From assembly GCF_017094485.1 (NCBI RefSeq), contig NZ_CP064786.1:2670788-2734787 (forward strand): a stretch of 64,000 nt of DNA, in the 5' to 3' direction. The notes beneath the pieces were generated by a model. The model saw only the letters and a list, made by a program, of their open reading frames with translations, searched no databases and had not been told where the DNA came from. Source of the stretch: Natranaeroarchaeum sulfidigenes. Its GTDB lineage: Archaea > Halobacteriota > Halobacteria > Halobacteriales > Natronoarchaeaceae. The translations under genes and the position numbers were made by a program. Below, piece by piece: positions 8,756 through 17,204 of the stretch (position 1 is the stretch's first letter; each line of letters starts with the position of its first letter).

Positions 8756-9562
8756 ATGATGCCCGAACCGACAGCCGACCGAACCGAGCCCCGGATCAGC
8801 GTCAGCGACGTCAGCAAGACGTACCGGAGCCGGTCCGGAGCGGTCCGCGCTCTCAGCGACGTGCAGCTGCGGGTGGAAGACAGGGAGTTTTTCTGTATCG
8901 TCGGCCCGTCGGGCTGTGGGAAGTCGACGCTCCTCCGACTACTGGGAGGGCTTCTCGACAGTGATGAGGGCACCATCGAGATCCGGACCGGCGATGCGGA
9001 CCGACCGACGACGAACATGGTGTTTCAGGAGTACGGGATCTTTCCGTGGAAGTCCGTCATCGACAACGTCGCGTTCGGGCTCAAAATGCAGGGCGTTCCC
9101 CGGGAGGAGCGATACGAGACCGCCAGACGGTACATCGGAAAAGTCGATCTCGACGGCTTCGAGGAATCGTACCCACATCAGCTCTCCGGCGGGATGAAAC
9201 AGCGGGTCGGCATCGCCCGCGCGTTCGCGAACGATCCCGAGGTGTTCCTGATGGACGAACCGTTCGGCGCGCTCGACGCCCAGACCAAGGGGTTTCTCGT
9301 CGAGGAACTGCTGGAACTCTGGAACGAGTCGACAAAGACGGTCGTCTACGTCACCCACGACATCGAGGAGGCGATCCGACTCGGTGACAGAATCGGCGTG
9401 ATGTCGGCTCGCCCCGGTCGAATCAAGGAAGTAATCGATGTCGACCTGGAACGACCACGTGGCCGGACGGAGATCCCGCTCGAACGACTCGACCGGCTCG
9501 AAGAGCGGATCTGGTCGTCGTTGAGCGGCGAGGTCGAGCGATCGATGCACGGGCGGTCGTGA
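8756..9562 (+). CDS. ABC transporter ATP-binding protein, NitT/TauT type
   Basis: A 268-aa nucleotide-binding subunit. Walker A GPSGCGKST is at about 50-58, the Q-loop region is FQEYGIFPWKSV as in SsuB/TauB/NrtD proteins, and the signature LSGGMKQR is at 143-150, followed by Walker B VFLMDEPFGALD. It would power the neighbouring permease, and perhaps also the second orphan permease at 14.8 kb, which has no ATPase of its own. The stop codon overlaps the alternative GTG start of the permease. Confidence 0.93.
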   Translation: MMPEPTADRTEPRISVSDVSKTYRSRSGAVRALSDVQLRVEDREFFCIVGPSGCGKSTLLRLLGGLLDSDEGTIEIRTGDADRPTTNMVFQEYGIFPWKSVIDNVAFGLKMQGVPREERYETARRYIGKVDLDGFEESYPHQLSGGMKQRVGIARAFANDPEVFLMDEPFGALDAQTKGFLVEELLELWNESTKTVVYVTHDIEEAIRLGDRIGVMSARPGRIKEVIDVDLERPRGRTEIPLERLDRLEERIWSSLSGEVERSMHGRS

Positions 9563-10317
9563 CCATGTACGTCCGTCGGCTCCTGTTAAACGTCGCGCCG
9601 ATCGTCAGTGGCCTGCTCCTCTGGGAGCTACTGGCCCGGCTGGCGCTGATCACTCCACAGTTCTTCCCGCCGCCGACCGTCGTGCTCGACGCCGCATACA
9701 CCGAGATCGTGCATGGTGAGATGCTCTACCACTTCGGCGTCAGCCTTCGCCGGATCGTCCTTGCGTTTGCCATCGGTGCATCGACCGGCGTCGTCGCCGG
9801 GTTGCTCATGGGCTGGTCCAGACAGGTCCGACTCGTGTTGAACCCCTACGTCGGTCTCCTGTACCCGGTGCCGAAGATCACGCTGTTGCCGATCTCGTTT
9901 GCCCTGTTTGGCGTCACCGAGACGGCGAGGGTGGTGACGATGAGCCTCGCCGTCTTCCTGCTGGTGTCAGTCAGTACCATGGGGGGTGTCAGAGCGATCG
10001 ATGACGTCTATATCGACGCTGCGATCGACAACGGGGCCGGCACCATCGATCTGTATCGGGAAGTGTTGCTCCCCGGCGCGCTGTCACAGACCGTGTCCGG
10101 GCTGAGCCTGGGCTTTGGAATCGGCTTTATTTTGATCGTCGTGATCGAGATGGTCGCCGCCGACGCCGGGCTCGGATACGTCATCTGGAACTCCTGGCAA
10201 CTGTTTACGATCCCACGACTGTACGTCGCACTGATGTTGATCAACGTCATCGGGATCGTCTTCGTCTACGGCATCGAGGCCGCAGGTGATTACCTGACGC
10301 CCTGGGAGGGCCAGTAG
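9559..10317 (+). CDS. ABC transporter permease, NitT/TauT (SsuC) type
   Basis: A 252-aa membrane protein with about six spans. The EAA loop that contacts the ATPase is visible as AAIDNGAGTIDLYREVLLPG. A GTG at 9559 overlaps the ATPase stop; the in-frame ATG at 9565 is equally possible. The operon order of binding protein, ATPase and permease is complete. A paralogous permease at 14829 shares the PTIL/PTVV start and the EAA loop and may pair with this one as a heterodimer. Confidence 0.9.
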   Translation: MTMYVRRLLLNVAPIVSGLLLWELLARLALITPQFFPPPTVVLDAAYTEIVHGEMLYHFGVSLRRIVLAFAIGASTGVVAGLLMGWSRQVRLVLNPYVGLLYPVPKITLLPISFALFGVTETARVVTMSLAVFLLVSVSTMGGVRAIDDVYIDAAIDNGAGTIDLYREVLLPGALSQTVSGLSLGFGIGFILIVVIEMVAADAGLGYVIWNSWQLFTIPRLYVALMLINVIGIVFVYGIEAAGDYLTPWEGQ

Positions 10318-10378
10318 ACGAATCTCACGGACTGAGAACCCAGACAACACCTAATTATACCACCGGCATAGGGGACGT

Positions 10379-10909
10379 ATGAACAGCCAGGAATCGACTG
10401 ACACTGCGGAGGGTGAGGGGTCCGGCGACGAGGCCGAGCGAGACGACACACAACTGGAGTTCGAGGACTCCGTCACGATCGACGCCGGAAAAGAGGAGCT
10501 CTGGGGGTTTATTTCCGAAGCGCAGAATCTCGCCCAGTGTATTCCCGGCGCGGAATCGGTCACCAGGGAGACGGAACGCCGGTACACCTGTGAGGTCACC
10601 CGCGGAATCAGCAAGATGACGATCTCGATCGACGGCGAACTGGAGATGGTCGAGATGAACGAGCCGGACTGGATCGTCGCCGACGGGGAGGCGTTCGATT
10701 CGACGACCGGAAGTCGGTTCGACGTGCTCGCCGCGATGGAGATGAGCGAGGTCGAAGGCGATCGAACGGAGCTGGCGTATACGGCCGAGCTATCCTACTC
10801 CGGCGGGGTCGCCTCGCTCCCGAAACTCGTCGTGCGGAAGGCGGTCACGTCGGATCTCAACAGCTACTTCGAGAACATCAGAACGGAGATCGAACCCGAA
10901 CGCGAGTAG
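10379..10909 (+). CDS. CoxG-like SRPBCC-family protein
   Basis: A 176-aa protein whose residues about 25-170 resemble CoxG, a START-like SRPBCC fold. The typical segment is ELWGFISEAQNLAQCIPGAESV. In aerobic CO dehydrogenase loci CoxG takes part in attaching the enzyme to the membrane, but no coxSML genes are present here. It sits directly after the ABC operon and converges with the tandem ferredoxin gene (4-bp gap). Binding of a hydrophobic ligand or assistance to an Fe-S partner are both possible. Confidence 0.8.
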   Translation: MNSQESTDTAEGEGSGDEAERDDTQLEFEDSVTIDAGKEELWGFISEAQNLAQCIPGAESVTRETERRYTCEVTRGISKMTISIDGELEMVEMNEPDWIVADGEAFDSTTGSRFDVLAAMEMSEVEGDRTELAYTAELSYSGGVASLPKLVVRKAVTSDLNSYFENIRTEIEPERE

Positions 10910-10913
10910 CGGA

Positions 10914-11759
10914 TCAGGGTTCGGTATCGAGCGTAAAGTCGTCGCGAGGCTGGGCGACGCAGGTCAGTAGCTGTCCGTCCTCGACCTCTTCCTCGGACAG
11001 GTAGTCGTTGCCGTCCATCTCGACCACGTCGTTGGCATCACCATCGACTTCTGCGACACACTGCCCACAGACGCCGACCTCGCACTGGTATGGCAGATCC
11101 CATCCCTCGTCCAGTGCCGGGTACAACAGTTCCTCGTCTTCTGGGACATTAAGCGTCGTCCCACCAGTGTCGTGACCGAGATATTCTACCGCAAACGTCT
11201 GTGCCTCCTCGACATCATCGAGTGGACTGTCGCCCTCGTCCGGGCGTTCGTCCATGCTAAAGTCAGCGCGCGGCTCGGCGACACAGGTGAGGAAGGCTCC
11301 GTCTTCGATCTCCGAGTCGTCGAGATACTCGTTGCCGTCCATCTCGACCACGTCGTTGGCATCTCCATTAACCTGCGCAACACACTGTCCACAGGTTCCT
11401 ACCTCACACTGGTACGGAAGATCGAGATCGGCATCCAGTCCGGCATCAAGGATAATCTCGTCTTCGGCAATATCGAGCGTCTCTTCGTTTCGGAGGAACT
11501 CCAGTTCGTATGCGAGCGCCTCCTCGCCGTTTTCCTCACCGTTTTCATCAGCGTCTTCGGAGACGAAGTTCTCCTGGCTGTCGTCCTCGCCGGTATCGAA
11601 CAGCCCGGCACAGCCAGCGACTGCCGCCGTGCTACCCGCAGCCAGCGCAGTGAGTACCCGTCGTCGACGAGCGTTGGTATCGGCGTTAGGACAGTTCGTA
11701 CAGTCTCCGGCCGCTTCGGAATCACAATCAACCGCTTTGTCAGTACCTCTTTTGCTCAT
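10914..11759 (-). CDS. Tat-exported lipoprotein with two tandem [2Fe-2S] plant-type ferredoxin domains
   Basis: A 281-aa exported electron carrier. Seen: an N-terminal segment with C12, C20 and C23, twin-arginine RRRRVLTALAAG at 31-42, lipobox cysteine C50, a Glu/Asp/Asn linker to about residue 80, then two ferredoxin domains. Cluster ligands are C118, C123, C126, C159 and C226, C231, C234, C267, with identical CX4CX2CX32C spacing and near-identical surrounding sequence, so the domain was duplicated recently. The ATG at 11759 was chosen; a GTG at 11783 would add eight residues. A double ferredoxin on the outer membrane face is rare. It is likely to work with the neighbouring exported lipoprotein. 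Confidence 0.85.
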   Translation of the reverse strand: MSKRGTDKAVDCDSEAAGDCTNCPNADTNARRRRVLTALAAGSTAAVAGCAGLFDTGEDDSQENFVSEDADENGEENGEEALAYELEFLRNEETLDIAEDEIILDAGLDADLDLPYQCEVGTCGQCVAQVNGDANDVVEMDGNEYLDDSEIEDGAFLTCVAEPRADFSMDERPDEGDSPLDDVEEAQTFAVEYLGHDTGGTTLNVPEDEELLYPALDEGWDLPYQCEVGVCGQCVAEVDGDANDVVEMDGNDYLSEEEVEDGQLLTCVAQPRDDFTLDTEP

Positions 11760-11871
11760 ACCTAGCCGTTGTGTCGTATTCACTACAGGGCTCGGGTGTA
11801 ATATACACGGTATTATAAGGGTGGAGACAGTGGATAGCGTCGCGTGAAGCTGACGAAACGGTTGTCTGGGA

Positions 11872-12834
11872 TTATATTATCTCGATCTCGGACGCGGAGA
11901 CCCCGACATTGTAGAACACACCCTCATTCGTTACCTCGACAGTGTACTCGACCGTTCCTTCTTCTGCATCATCTGGAATAATCCAGCCGGCGTCCCACTC
12001 GTCGTCATCCCAGTCGTCCTCGTCTTCCGTGCCGAGCTCCACGGTATCGAACCCGTCAACGTCGACGGTAACCTCGTCAAGGGTATCCGGACCAACCATC
12101 TCTCCGGTCGTCCCGTCGTAGACGCCGACCTTGAATACAGCCTGCATGCCCGGGCGGAACTGGTTTTGTGGCGCACACGCCTGTGCAAAACCGTTTGCGT
12201 CGTCCGGAATCTCTTCGGAACCGGCCCAAACATCATCGGTAACGACGTAGTTTCGTGGGTCATCACCTTCGATTACTTCCAGCTCACCCTGGTAGATGCC
12301 GACGTTTTGATACTGCCCCTCGTTCGTTACCTCGACGACGTACTCGACCGTGCCGGGATCCTGGTCGTCGGGGATCATCCAGTTGCCGCTCCACTCGAAC
12401 TCGTCGTCCTCGCCTTCCTCGCCGTGCTCGAGCTCGACGGTGTCGTCTCCAATTTCGACGACTGCCTCGTCGACGGTCTCGTTGTCGACGGGATCGCCGG
12501 TTTCGGGGTCGTAGATTCCGATCTTGAACACCGCCTGCATGCCGGGCATGAACTGGCGCGTCGGCGAACACGACTGGGCAAAGCCCGTGTCCGGCGCACC
12601 GGCGGAGCCGGCGATCAGGTCGTCCGTGACCACGTAGTTGAGGACCTCGTTTTCCTCGTCACCGTTCTCGTCATCGTTTGCCGCGCCGTTTTCGTCACCG
12701 TTCTCGTCGCCGTTGTCGTCGCCAGTACAGCCGGCGACAGCAACGGAGGCGAAGGCTGCGCCACCTGCTGCCATCACGCGACGGCGGGACGCACTCATTC
12801 GGTCATCAGCATCGTCGGTCGGGGTAGGTACCAT
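11872..12834 (-). CDS. Tat-exported lipoprotein with two copies of a one-cysteine beta domain
   Basis: A 320-aa secreted protein. The twin-arginine segment is ASRRRVMAAGGAAFASVAV with lipobox C36, followed by a (GDENGDEN) acidic linker. Two copies of a domain of about 125 residues follow (about 63-187 and 195-320). Each has YVVTDD, then GFAQ-x-C, then F-x-PGMQAVFK-x-G-x-YD, and ends with an EVTNEG segment. One cysteine per copy (C89, C220) is conserved, which could bind a metal or a heme. I do not recognise the family. It is in the same orientation as the tandem ferredoxin gene 112 bp downstream. Confidence 0.75.
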   Translation of the reverse strand: MVPTPTDDADDRMSASRRRVMAAGGAAFASVAVAGCTGDDNGDENGDENGAANDDENGDEENEVLNYVVTDDLIAGSAGAPDTGFAQSCSPTRQFMPGMQAVFKIGIYDPETGDPVDNETVDEAVVEIGDDTVELEHGEEGEDDEFEWSGNWMIPDDQDPGTVEYVVEVTNEGQYQNVGIYQGELEVIEGDDPRNYVVTDDVWAGSEEIPDDANGFAQACAPQNQFRPGMQAVFKVGVYDGTTGEMVGPDTLDEVTVDVDGFDTVELGTEDEDDWDDDEWDAGWIIPDDAEEGTVEYTVEVTNEGVFYNVGVSASEIEII

Positions 12835-13320
12835 TGTAGTTCTACTGTATACCCTCCATTACTAATAAAACCGCATCATTTCCGCAGATTGAGAATACCA
12901 CTTCTCCATTATGAGTTTCTGATTACAAACAATTTGTAATTTGGTCGTTCGTGAGCAGACCTATCGGACCCCCGATATCACCGTTGAGAGCCGTTCATAC
13001 CGGGATTCTCGAAAATCGGATACTGTATTACAAAATCAAGTCATACGAAAAACCGACAGTAATCATCTACAATCATCGGCCAGTTCTACATACGTATTAT
13101 TTTATTGTTATCTTTGTCACGGCCCAAGAGCCGTTGGGAGTCCGCGGTCTCAGGTCCGAACCTGGATCACGCAAAACCGGTCGCACATACGGATACGTAC
13201 AAGAATACGGTAGAGCAGGGACACGAACTATCGTTCGTCGACCGTCGCAGCGTCGTTAAAAAATCCTTATTTGTGAAGGCAGAGTTATAGGGAACTGCCG
13301 GTAAACAGTAAACTAGAACA
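12835..13320. promoter_or_regulatory. 486-bp AT-rich divergent promoter region
   Basis: Non-coding and clearly richer in A and T than its surroundings. On the minus strand TTTATTAG near 12860-12868 lies about 28 bp before the lipoprotein start. On the plus strand AGTTATAG at 13282-13289 and CCTTATTTG near 13265-13273 precede the ATG at 13321. TATTATTTTATTG near 13095-13107 is a further AT-rich run. Reading frames in the region lack coding character. Confidence 0.45.
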
Positions 13321-14766
13321 ATGACAGAGAAGGGAGATGGAATTACGTCGACGCTGCGGGACACGTTCGAGGAACATCGGCGTGGGCGTCAGGACCAGTC
13401 AACCAACCTGACGGTGACGCCGGAGGCGGGCTACGTCGGTGACGAGATCACGATCGAGGGCTCATCGTTGCCCGAAAACCAGGGCTTCGAGCTGATCTGG
13501 CACTCCGTCAGAGGTCGGTGGGGCGTGATCGAGGGCAACGAGATTCACGGCCCACAGTATCAGCCACGGACCGAACAGATCGCGACGGTACGGACGAACG
13601 CCAGCGGCGAGTTCAGCCAGCGCTGGGAGATCCCGGAAGACTACGGCGGGGACCACACGATCGAGCTCCGGACGAGCGATGGCAACACGCTCGCTGAAGC
13701 CGAGTTCTCCGTGACCGCGTGGTTCGAGATCGATCGGACGACCGCCGAACTCGGCGAGACGTTTACCGTCGTCGGCTACGGACTCGGGCCGGGCGTCGAG
13801 CGGAGCAACTACCAGATCGCCTGGGACAACGGGATGGTCGGGTTTATCACCGGTGTCGTCAATCGCGGTACCGCCACGGCGGAAGTCCGTGCTGTCGGTC
13901 CGCCGGGCGAGCACGTCCTGCAGGTCTGGCGGAACTATCGGGGCGTTCCGTTCCTGCAGAACAACACACAGTCGCCGTTTGGCCCGGTCGCGGGTGAACG
14001 CCAGTCTACGTGGACGGTCGAGGTTACGGAACAGAGCGCCACGCCGGACCCCTACTGGGTGGATCCGATGTACGACGAGGAGGCTCTGGGCGTCCATCTG
14101 CCCGACCCCGATCGGGAGACGGACGCACAACTCGAGATCAGCCCGACGTCCGGACAGGCCGGTGACACGGCGACACTCTCAGGGAAGGCGTTCCCAGCCA
14201 ACACCGAGATCGATCTGGTCTGGTACTCACACGGCGGCCACCGCCCGCTCGATATCGATATCACGCCGAACGCCAAGCCCGAGATACTACCGACGGTTAC
14301 GACTGACGAGAACGGCGGGTTCGACCACGAGTTCACGATCCCCAACGAAATGGGGGCGACCCGTCCGATTATGGCGGAGATCGACGGCGAGTCGGTCGCC
14401 GTGACGGGCTTTATGATGCAGCCCAAGATCGTCGATATGTCCCCGACCAGCGGTCCGGTCGGAACCGAGATCGAGTTCGAGGTGACCGGTATCGGTTGGC
14501 CGCTCTACGAGAACGCCTACCATTTCGTCTACGACAACAAGCCACTTGGCTACATCTGCAGTCTGGACGAGGAAGACGGTATCCTTCGGACGAAGCTCCG
14601 GGCGACCGGTGAACCCGGCTACCACTTCATCGACGTGTACCCGAGCCTGTTCGAGACCGAGACCGACGAGCCGAACTTCACGACGAAACCCCATCTCTCG
14701 TACTGGGACAACCATCCAGTGCGACCACTGCCAGCACTGCACTTCGCGTTCGAGATCACCGAGTAA
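13321..14766 (+). CDS. Multi-domain Ig-like (IPT/TIG-like) protein without signal peptide, 481 aa
   Basis: Four predicted beta-sandwich domains at about residues 28-130, 130-236, 268-372 and 373-481. Each starts with a pattern such as PTSG-x-VGTEIEFEV or PEAGYVGDEITIEG, as in IPT/TIG folds. There is no signal peptide, Tat motif, lipobox or membrane span. That is odd for such folds and suggests either a cytoplasmic scaffold or export together with a partner. The aromatic-rich segments WRNYRGVPFLQNN and the conserved tryptophans may mark a binding face. It lies 62 bp before the second permease on the same strand. Function unknown. Confidence 0.75.
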   Translation: MTEKGDGITSTLRDTFEEHRRGRQDQSTNLTVTPEAGYVGDEITIEGSSLPENQGFELIWHSVRGRWGVIEGNEIHGPQYQPRTEQIATVRTNASGEFSQRWEIPEDYGGDHTIELRTSDGNTLAEAEFSVTAWFEIDRTTAELGETFTVVGYGLGPGVERSNYQIAWDNGMVGFITGVVNRGTATAEVRAVGPPGEHVLQVWRNYRGVPFLQNNTQSPFGPVAGERQSTWTVEVTEQSATPDPYWVDPMYDEEALGVHLPDPDRETDAQLEISPTSGQAGDTATLSGKAFPANTEIDLVWYSHGGHRPLDIDITPNAKPEILPTVTTDENGGFDHEFTIPNEMGATRPIMAEIDGESVAVTGFMMQPKIVDMSPTSGPVGTEIEFEVTGIGWPLYENAYHFVYDNKPLGYICSLDEEDGILRTKLRATGEPGYHFIDVYPSLFETETDEPNFTTKPHLSYWDNHPVRPLPALHFAFEITE

Positions 14767-14828
14767 GCTCGGATCGATCACGCGCCGTCGTGCAGTCCTT
14801 TCGAACCATCCGTACCGCGAGACACCTG

Positions 14829-15602
14829 ATGAACCGAGACACGCTGTACCAGGCGCTTTCCGTCGGGGTACTGGTTGGTCTCTGGCAACTGGTTCTGCAT
14901 CTCGAACTCGTGCATGCGGCCGTGCTTCCCGCACCGACAACGATTCTGGCGAGTACCGTGGCGTTGCTGGGCGACGGGGAGTTTCTGCGACACTTCTCGA
15001 CGAGCATGACACGTACCGTCGTTGCCGGGGGAGTTGCGGTGATGAGTGGGACGGTGATCGGGCTGGCGATGGGGTGGAACACGACGGTACGTGCGCTGTT
15101 GCAGCCGCCGATTTCGGCGCTGTACCCACTGCCAGTGATCGCGTTGCTTCCGCTTCTGGTCCTCGCGTTCGGATCGAGCGAGACCGCACTCGTTTTTACC
15201 GCTGCGTTCGGCGGGTTCTTTCTCGTCGTCTCGAACGCGAAAAACGGTGCAACAAGAATCGAGCAGGTGTATCTCGATGCGGCGCGAGATAACGGTGCAA
15301 CATCCACGTACCAGCTCTTTCGGGAAGTGTTGCTACCGGGGTCGTTGCCGCTGCTTTTCACCGGCGTTCGCCTCGGGGTGAGCACGTCGTTTCTGATCGT
15401 GATCTCGGTCGAACTGATCGCCGGTGGCGAAGGGCTCGGCTATCTGATGTGGGTTGCATGGAACACGTACGCGCTCGAGGAGCTCTACGGGACGATCGTT
15501 GTGATCGGCCTCGTCGGCGTCGCGATCACGTACGGACTGGAGTATCTCCAGCACCGACTCGTGCCATGGACCGGTGGCTCGACCGGGGGTAGTTTCATTT
15601 GA
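14829..15602 (+). CDS. Second NitT/TauT-type ABC permease, without its own ATPase
   Basis: About 257 aa with six predicted spans and an EAA loop AARDNGATSTYQLFREVLLPG. The ATG at 14829 was preferred to a GTG at 14790. It is related to the permease at 9559-10317 over its whole length. No ATPase or binding protein lies next to it, so it probably uses the ATPase at 8756 either as a separate channel or as half of a heterodimer. Both uses are inferences from gene content. Confidence 0.88.
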   Translation: MNRDTLYQALSVGVLVGLWQLVLHLELVHAAVLPAPTTILASTVALLGDGEFLRHFSTSMTRTVVAGGVAVMSGTVIGLAMGWNTTVRALLQPPISALYPLPVIALLPLLVLAFGSSETALVFTAAFGGFFLVVSNAKNGATRIEQVYLDAARDNGATSTYQLFREVLLPGSLPLLFTGVRLGVSTSFLIVISVELIAGGEGLGYLMWVAWNTYALEELYGTIVVIGLVGVAITYGLEYLQHRLVPWTGGSTGGSFI

Positions 15603-15705
15603 CATCCTCCGCCGCCTGAAGCCCGCGCCACTGCACCTGCTCCGCGTATAAACCGGTGTATATTGCAGGGCCACGTAGTTGGGGAAATAGGTACTATGAT
15701 TGGGT

Positions 15706-16086
15706 ATGAGCCGGACGTACCAACACTACCCTGACGGTGGAATCGACGAACGCGAGCTCGGGGAGTGTTTCGATTCCGAACTGGTCGTCGAGCTGCTGGA
15801 CGATGCGGAAGCTGTCAGACTGTTTCAGACCGCCGCCGACCCGATGACGATCCAGCAACTGGCCGAAGAATGTGACGTCTCACAGTCGACCGCATACCGG
15901 AAAGTCGACAAGCTCACCGAGGCAGGACTGTTGGTCGAAACGACGGAGAAACGTCCTGATGGCGATCCGCCCGCACGGTACAAACGGCGAGCACCGGCTG
16001 TGACCGTGACAATTGGCGAAGACGTCGAAGTCGTCTGTGCCGACCTGCTACCGGACCGGCTATCCGAGACGGCCGCCGAGGAGTAG
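15706..16086 (+). CDS. ArsR/winged-helix type small regulator
   Basis: A 126-aa protein with an HTH in the middle: PMTIQQLAEECDVSQSTAYRKVDKL, then a wing TTEKRPDGDPPARYKRR. The last 25 residues contain one cysteine (VVCADLL). An in-frame TTG at 15700 lies two codons upstream, but the ATG at 15706 fits better. It converges with the cysteine-rich HTH_10 gene with only 9 bp between the stops. Confidence 0.8.
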   Translation: MSRTYQHYPDGGIDERELGECFDSELVVELLDDAEAVRLFQTAADPMTIQQLAEECDVSQSTAYRKVDKLTEAGLLVETTEKRPDGDPPARYKRRAPAVTVTIGEDVEVVCADLLPDRLSETAAEE

Positions 16087-16095
16087 AACGGTGGA

Positions 16096-16791
16096 TCAGT
16101 CGTCGGCAGAAACACCCGCGGACACTGACCTACGGGGACCGGCAATATCCTCGGTCTGGAGTAATCCGACTACCAGCTTCGATGCGACAGCGTTGAGTCG
16201 CTGTGAGGCCGCGGACTTCGAGATATCGAGTTCGTTGGCGACAGCACCGAGGTCTGCCTGTCGCGGCGTCTCGTAGTAGCCGAGTTCGTAGGCAGTGCGG
16301 ATGGCCTCGCGTTGCTTGTCGGTGACCGGCGCATTGGTGAGTTGCGAGCCGTCGCAGTCGTCCGTACTGAGATCGACAAGGCGCTGGAGACGAACGGTCG
16401 CGCCGGTGTCCCGCAGATCAGTGATGATGGCGCGGAGTTCATCGCGGCCGTGAATCGTGACCGAAAATACGAGCTCTCCGTTCTGCACACACTCGATCTC
16501 GGAGACACAGGAGTGGTTACGAAACGTCCGACAGACACACCGACTCGTGACTTCCTTGGTGAGAAACTGCGGACCATCCGGACCGTCTCGCGAGGCTACT
16601 TCCGCGTGACATTCACAGGACTGATCGGGACAGTCGCCGTCAGGACAGGACAGCGACTGACGAATACTGCTGGTGGTGGTAGCCGCCGAAAGTAGCTCAC
16701 ATCCCGCGCTCGAGGGGGGCTCGACGCGGAGGCGCGCACGGAGCGTATCAACATCCCCAAGGTTGGTGTCCGCGCTATGGGCTGCAGTCAT
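16096..16791 (-). CDS. HTH_10 regulator with ten-cysteine N-terminal domain
   Basis: The C-terminal part is an HTH_10 domain: REAIRTAYELGYYETPRQAD followed by ELDISKSAASQRLNAVASKL. The N-terminal 105 residues hold nine of the ten cysteines (C31, C49, C54, C59, C61, C85, C87, C95, C101), enough to bind zinc or an Fe-S cluster. This points to sensing of oxygen, redox state or metal. It lies just upstream of fixABCX in the direction of transcription and next to the redox cluster, so those are the likely targets. The sensor role is inference. Confidence 0.83.
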   Translation of the reverse strand: MTAAHSADTNLGDVDTLRARLRVEPPSSAGCELLSAATTTSSIRQSLSCPDGDCPDQSCECHAEVASRDGPDGPQFLTKEVTSRCVCRTFRNHSCVSEIECVQNGELVFSVTIHGRDELRAIITDLRDTGATVRLQRLVDLSTDDCDGSQLTNAPVTDKQREAIRTAYELGYYETPRQADLGAVANELDISKSAASQRLNAVASKLVVGLLQTEDIAGPRRSVSAGVSADD

Positions 16792-16895
16792 ACTCAGTAC
16801 TACACGATCGCCTTTTGAATGACCCAGTGGTCGTTCTCAGTTCGTGAGAAAACACGACGGACGGCGATGGAAATGCGAAACAGCGAGGGGCCAGA

Positions 16896-17204
16896 TCAGC
16901 CGTAGCTGTAGGTCACGCCGGAGCCGTTCTCGGGGTACGTCCAGACGACGTTGTTGTGCGGGCAGGCGAACCGACAGCTACTGCACTCCAGACAGTTCTC
17001 GTAGGCGATGTGCGGGACGCCGTCCTCGCCTTCCCGCCAGACGTCGGCCGGGCAGACGTCGACGCAATCGTCGGTTCGACAGCGTTCTTCACAGATACCG
17101 GGCACCTTGACATCAAGGTGGGACTCGCCGGGGTCCTCGTACTTGACGGTGTACAGCCGGTCTTCGAGCGATGCGTTGTCGACGGAGTTCTGTTTCGTGC
17201 TCAT
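16896..17204 (-). CDS. fixX: Ferredoxin-like protein FixX
   Basis: A 102-aa ferredoxin of the FixX type, last gene of the fixABCX operon. Cysteine motifs are ICEERCRTDDCVDVCPADVW and CLECSSCRFACPHNN, which bind one or two Fe-S clusters. FixABCX complexes take electrons from NADH and pass them by bifurcation to quinone and to a low-potential acceptor. The start ATG overlaps the fixC stop (ATGA). Confidence 0.93.
   Translation of the reverse strand: MSTKQNSVDNASLEDRLYTVKYEDPGESHLDVKVPGICEERCRTDDCVDVCPADVWREGEDGVPHIAYENCLECSSCRFACPHNNVVWTYPENGSGVTYSYG

Noticed and set aside
10379-10909. CoxG as evidence for a CO dehydrogenase locus
   Set aside because: No coxS, coxM or coxL genes occur in the window. 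The SRPBCC fold has many other roles.
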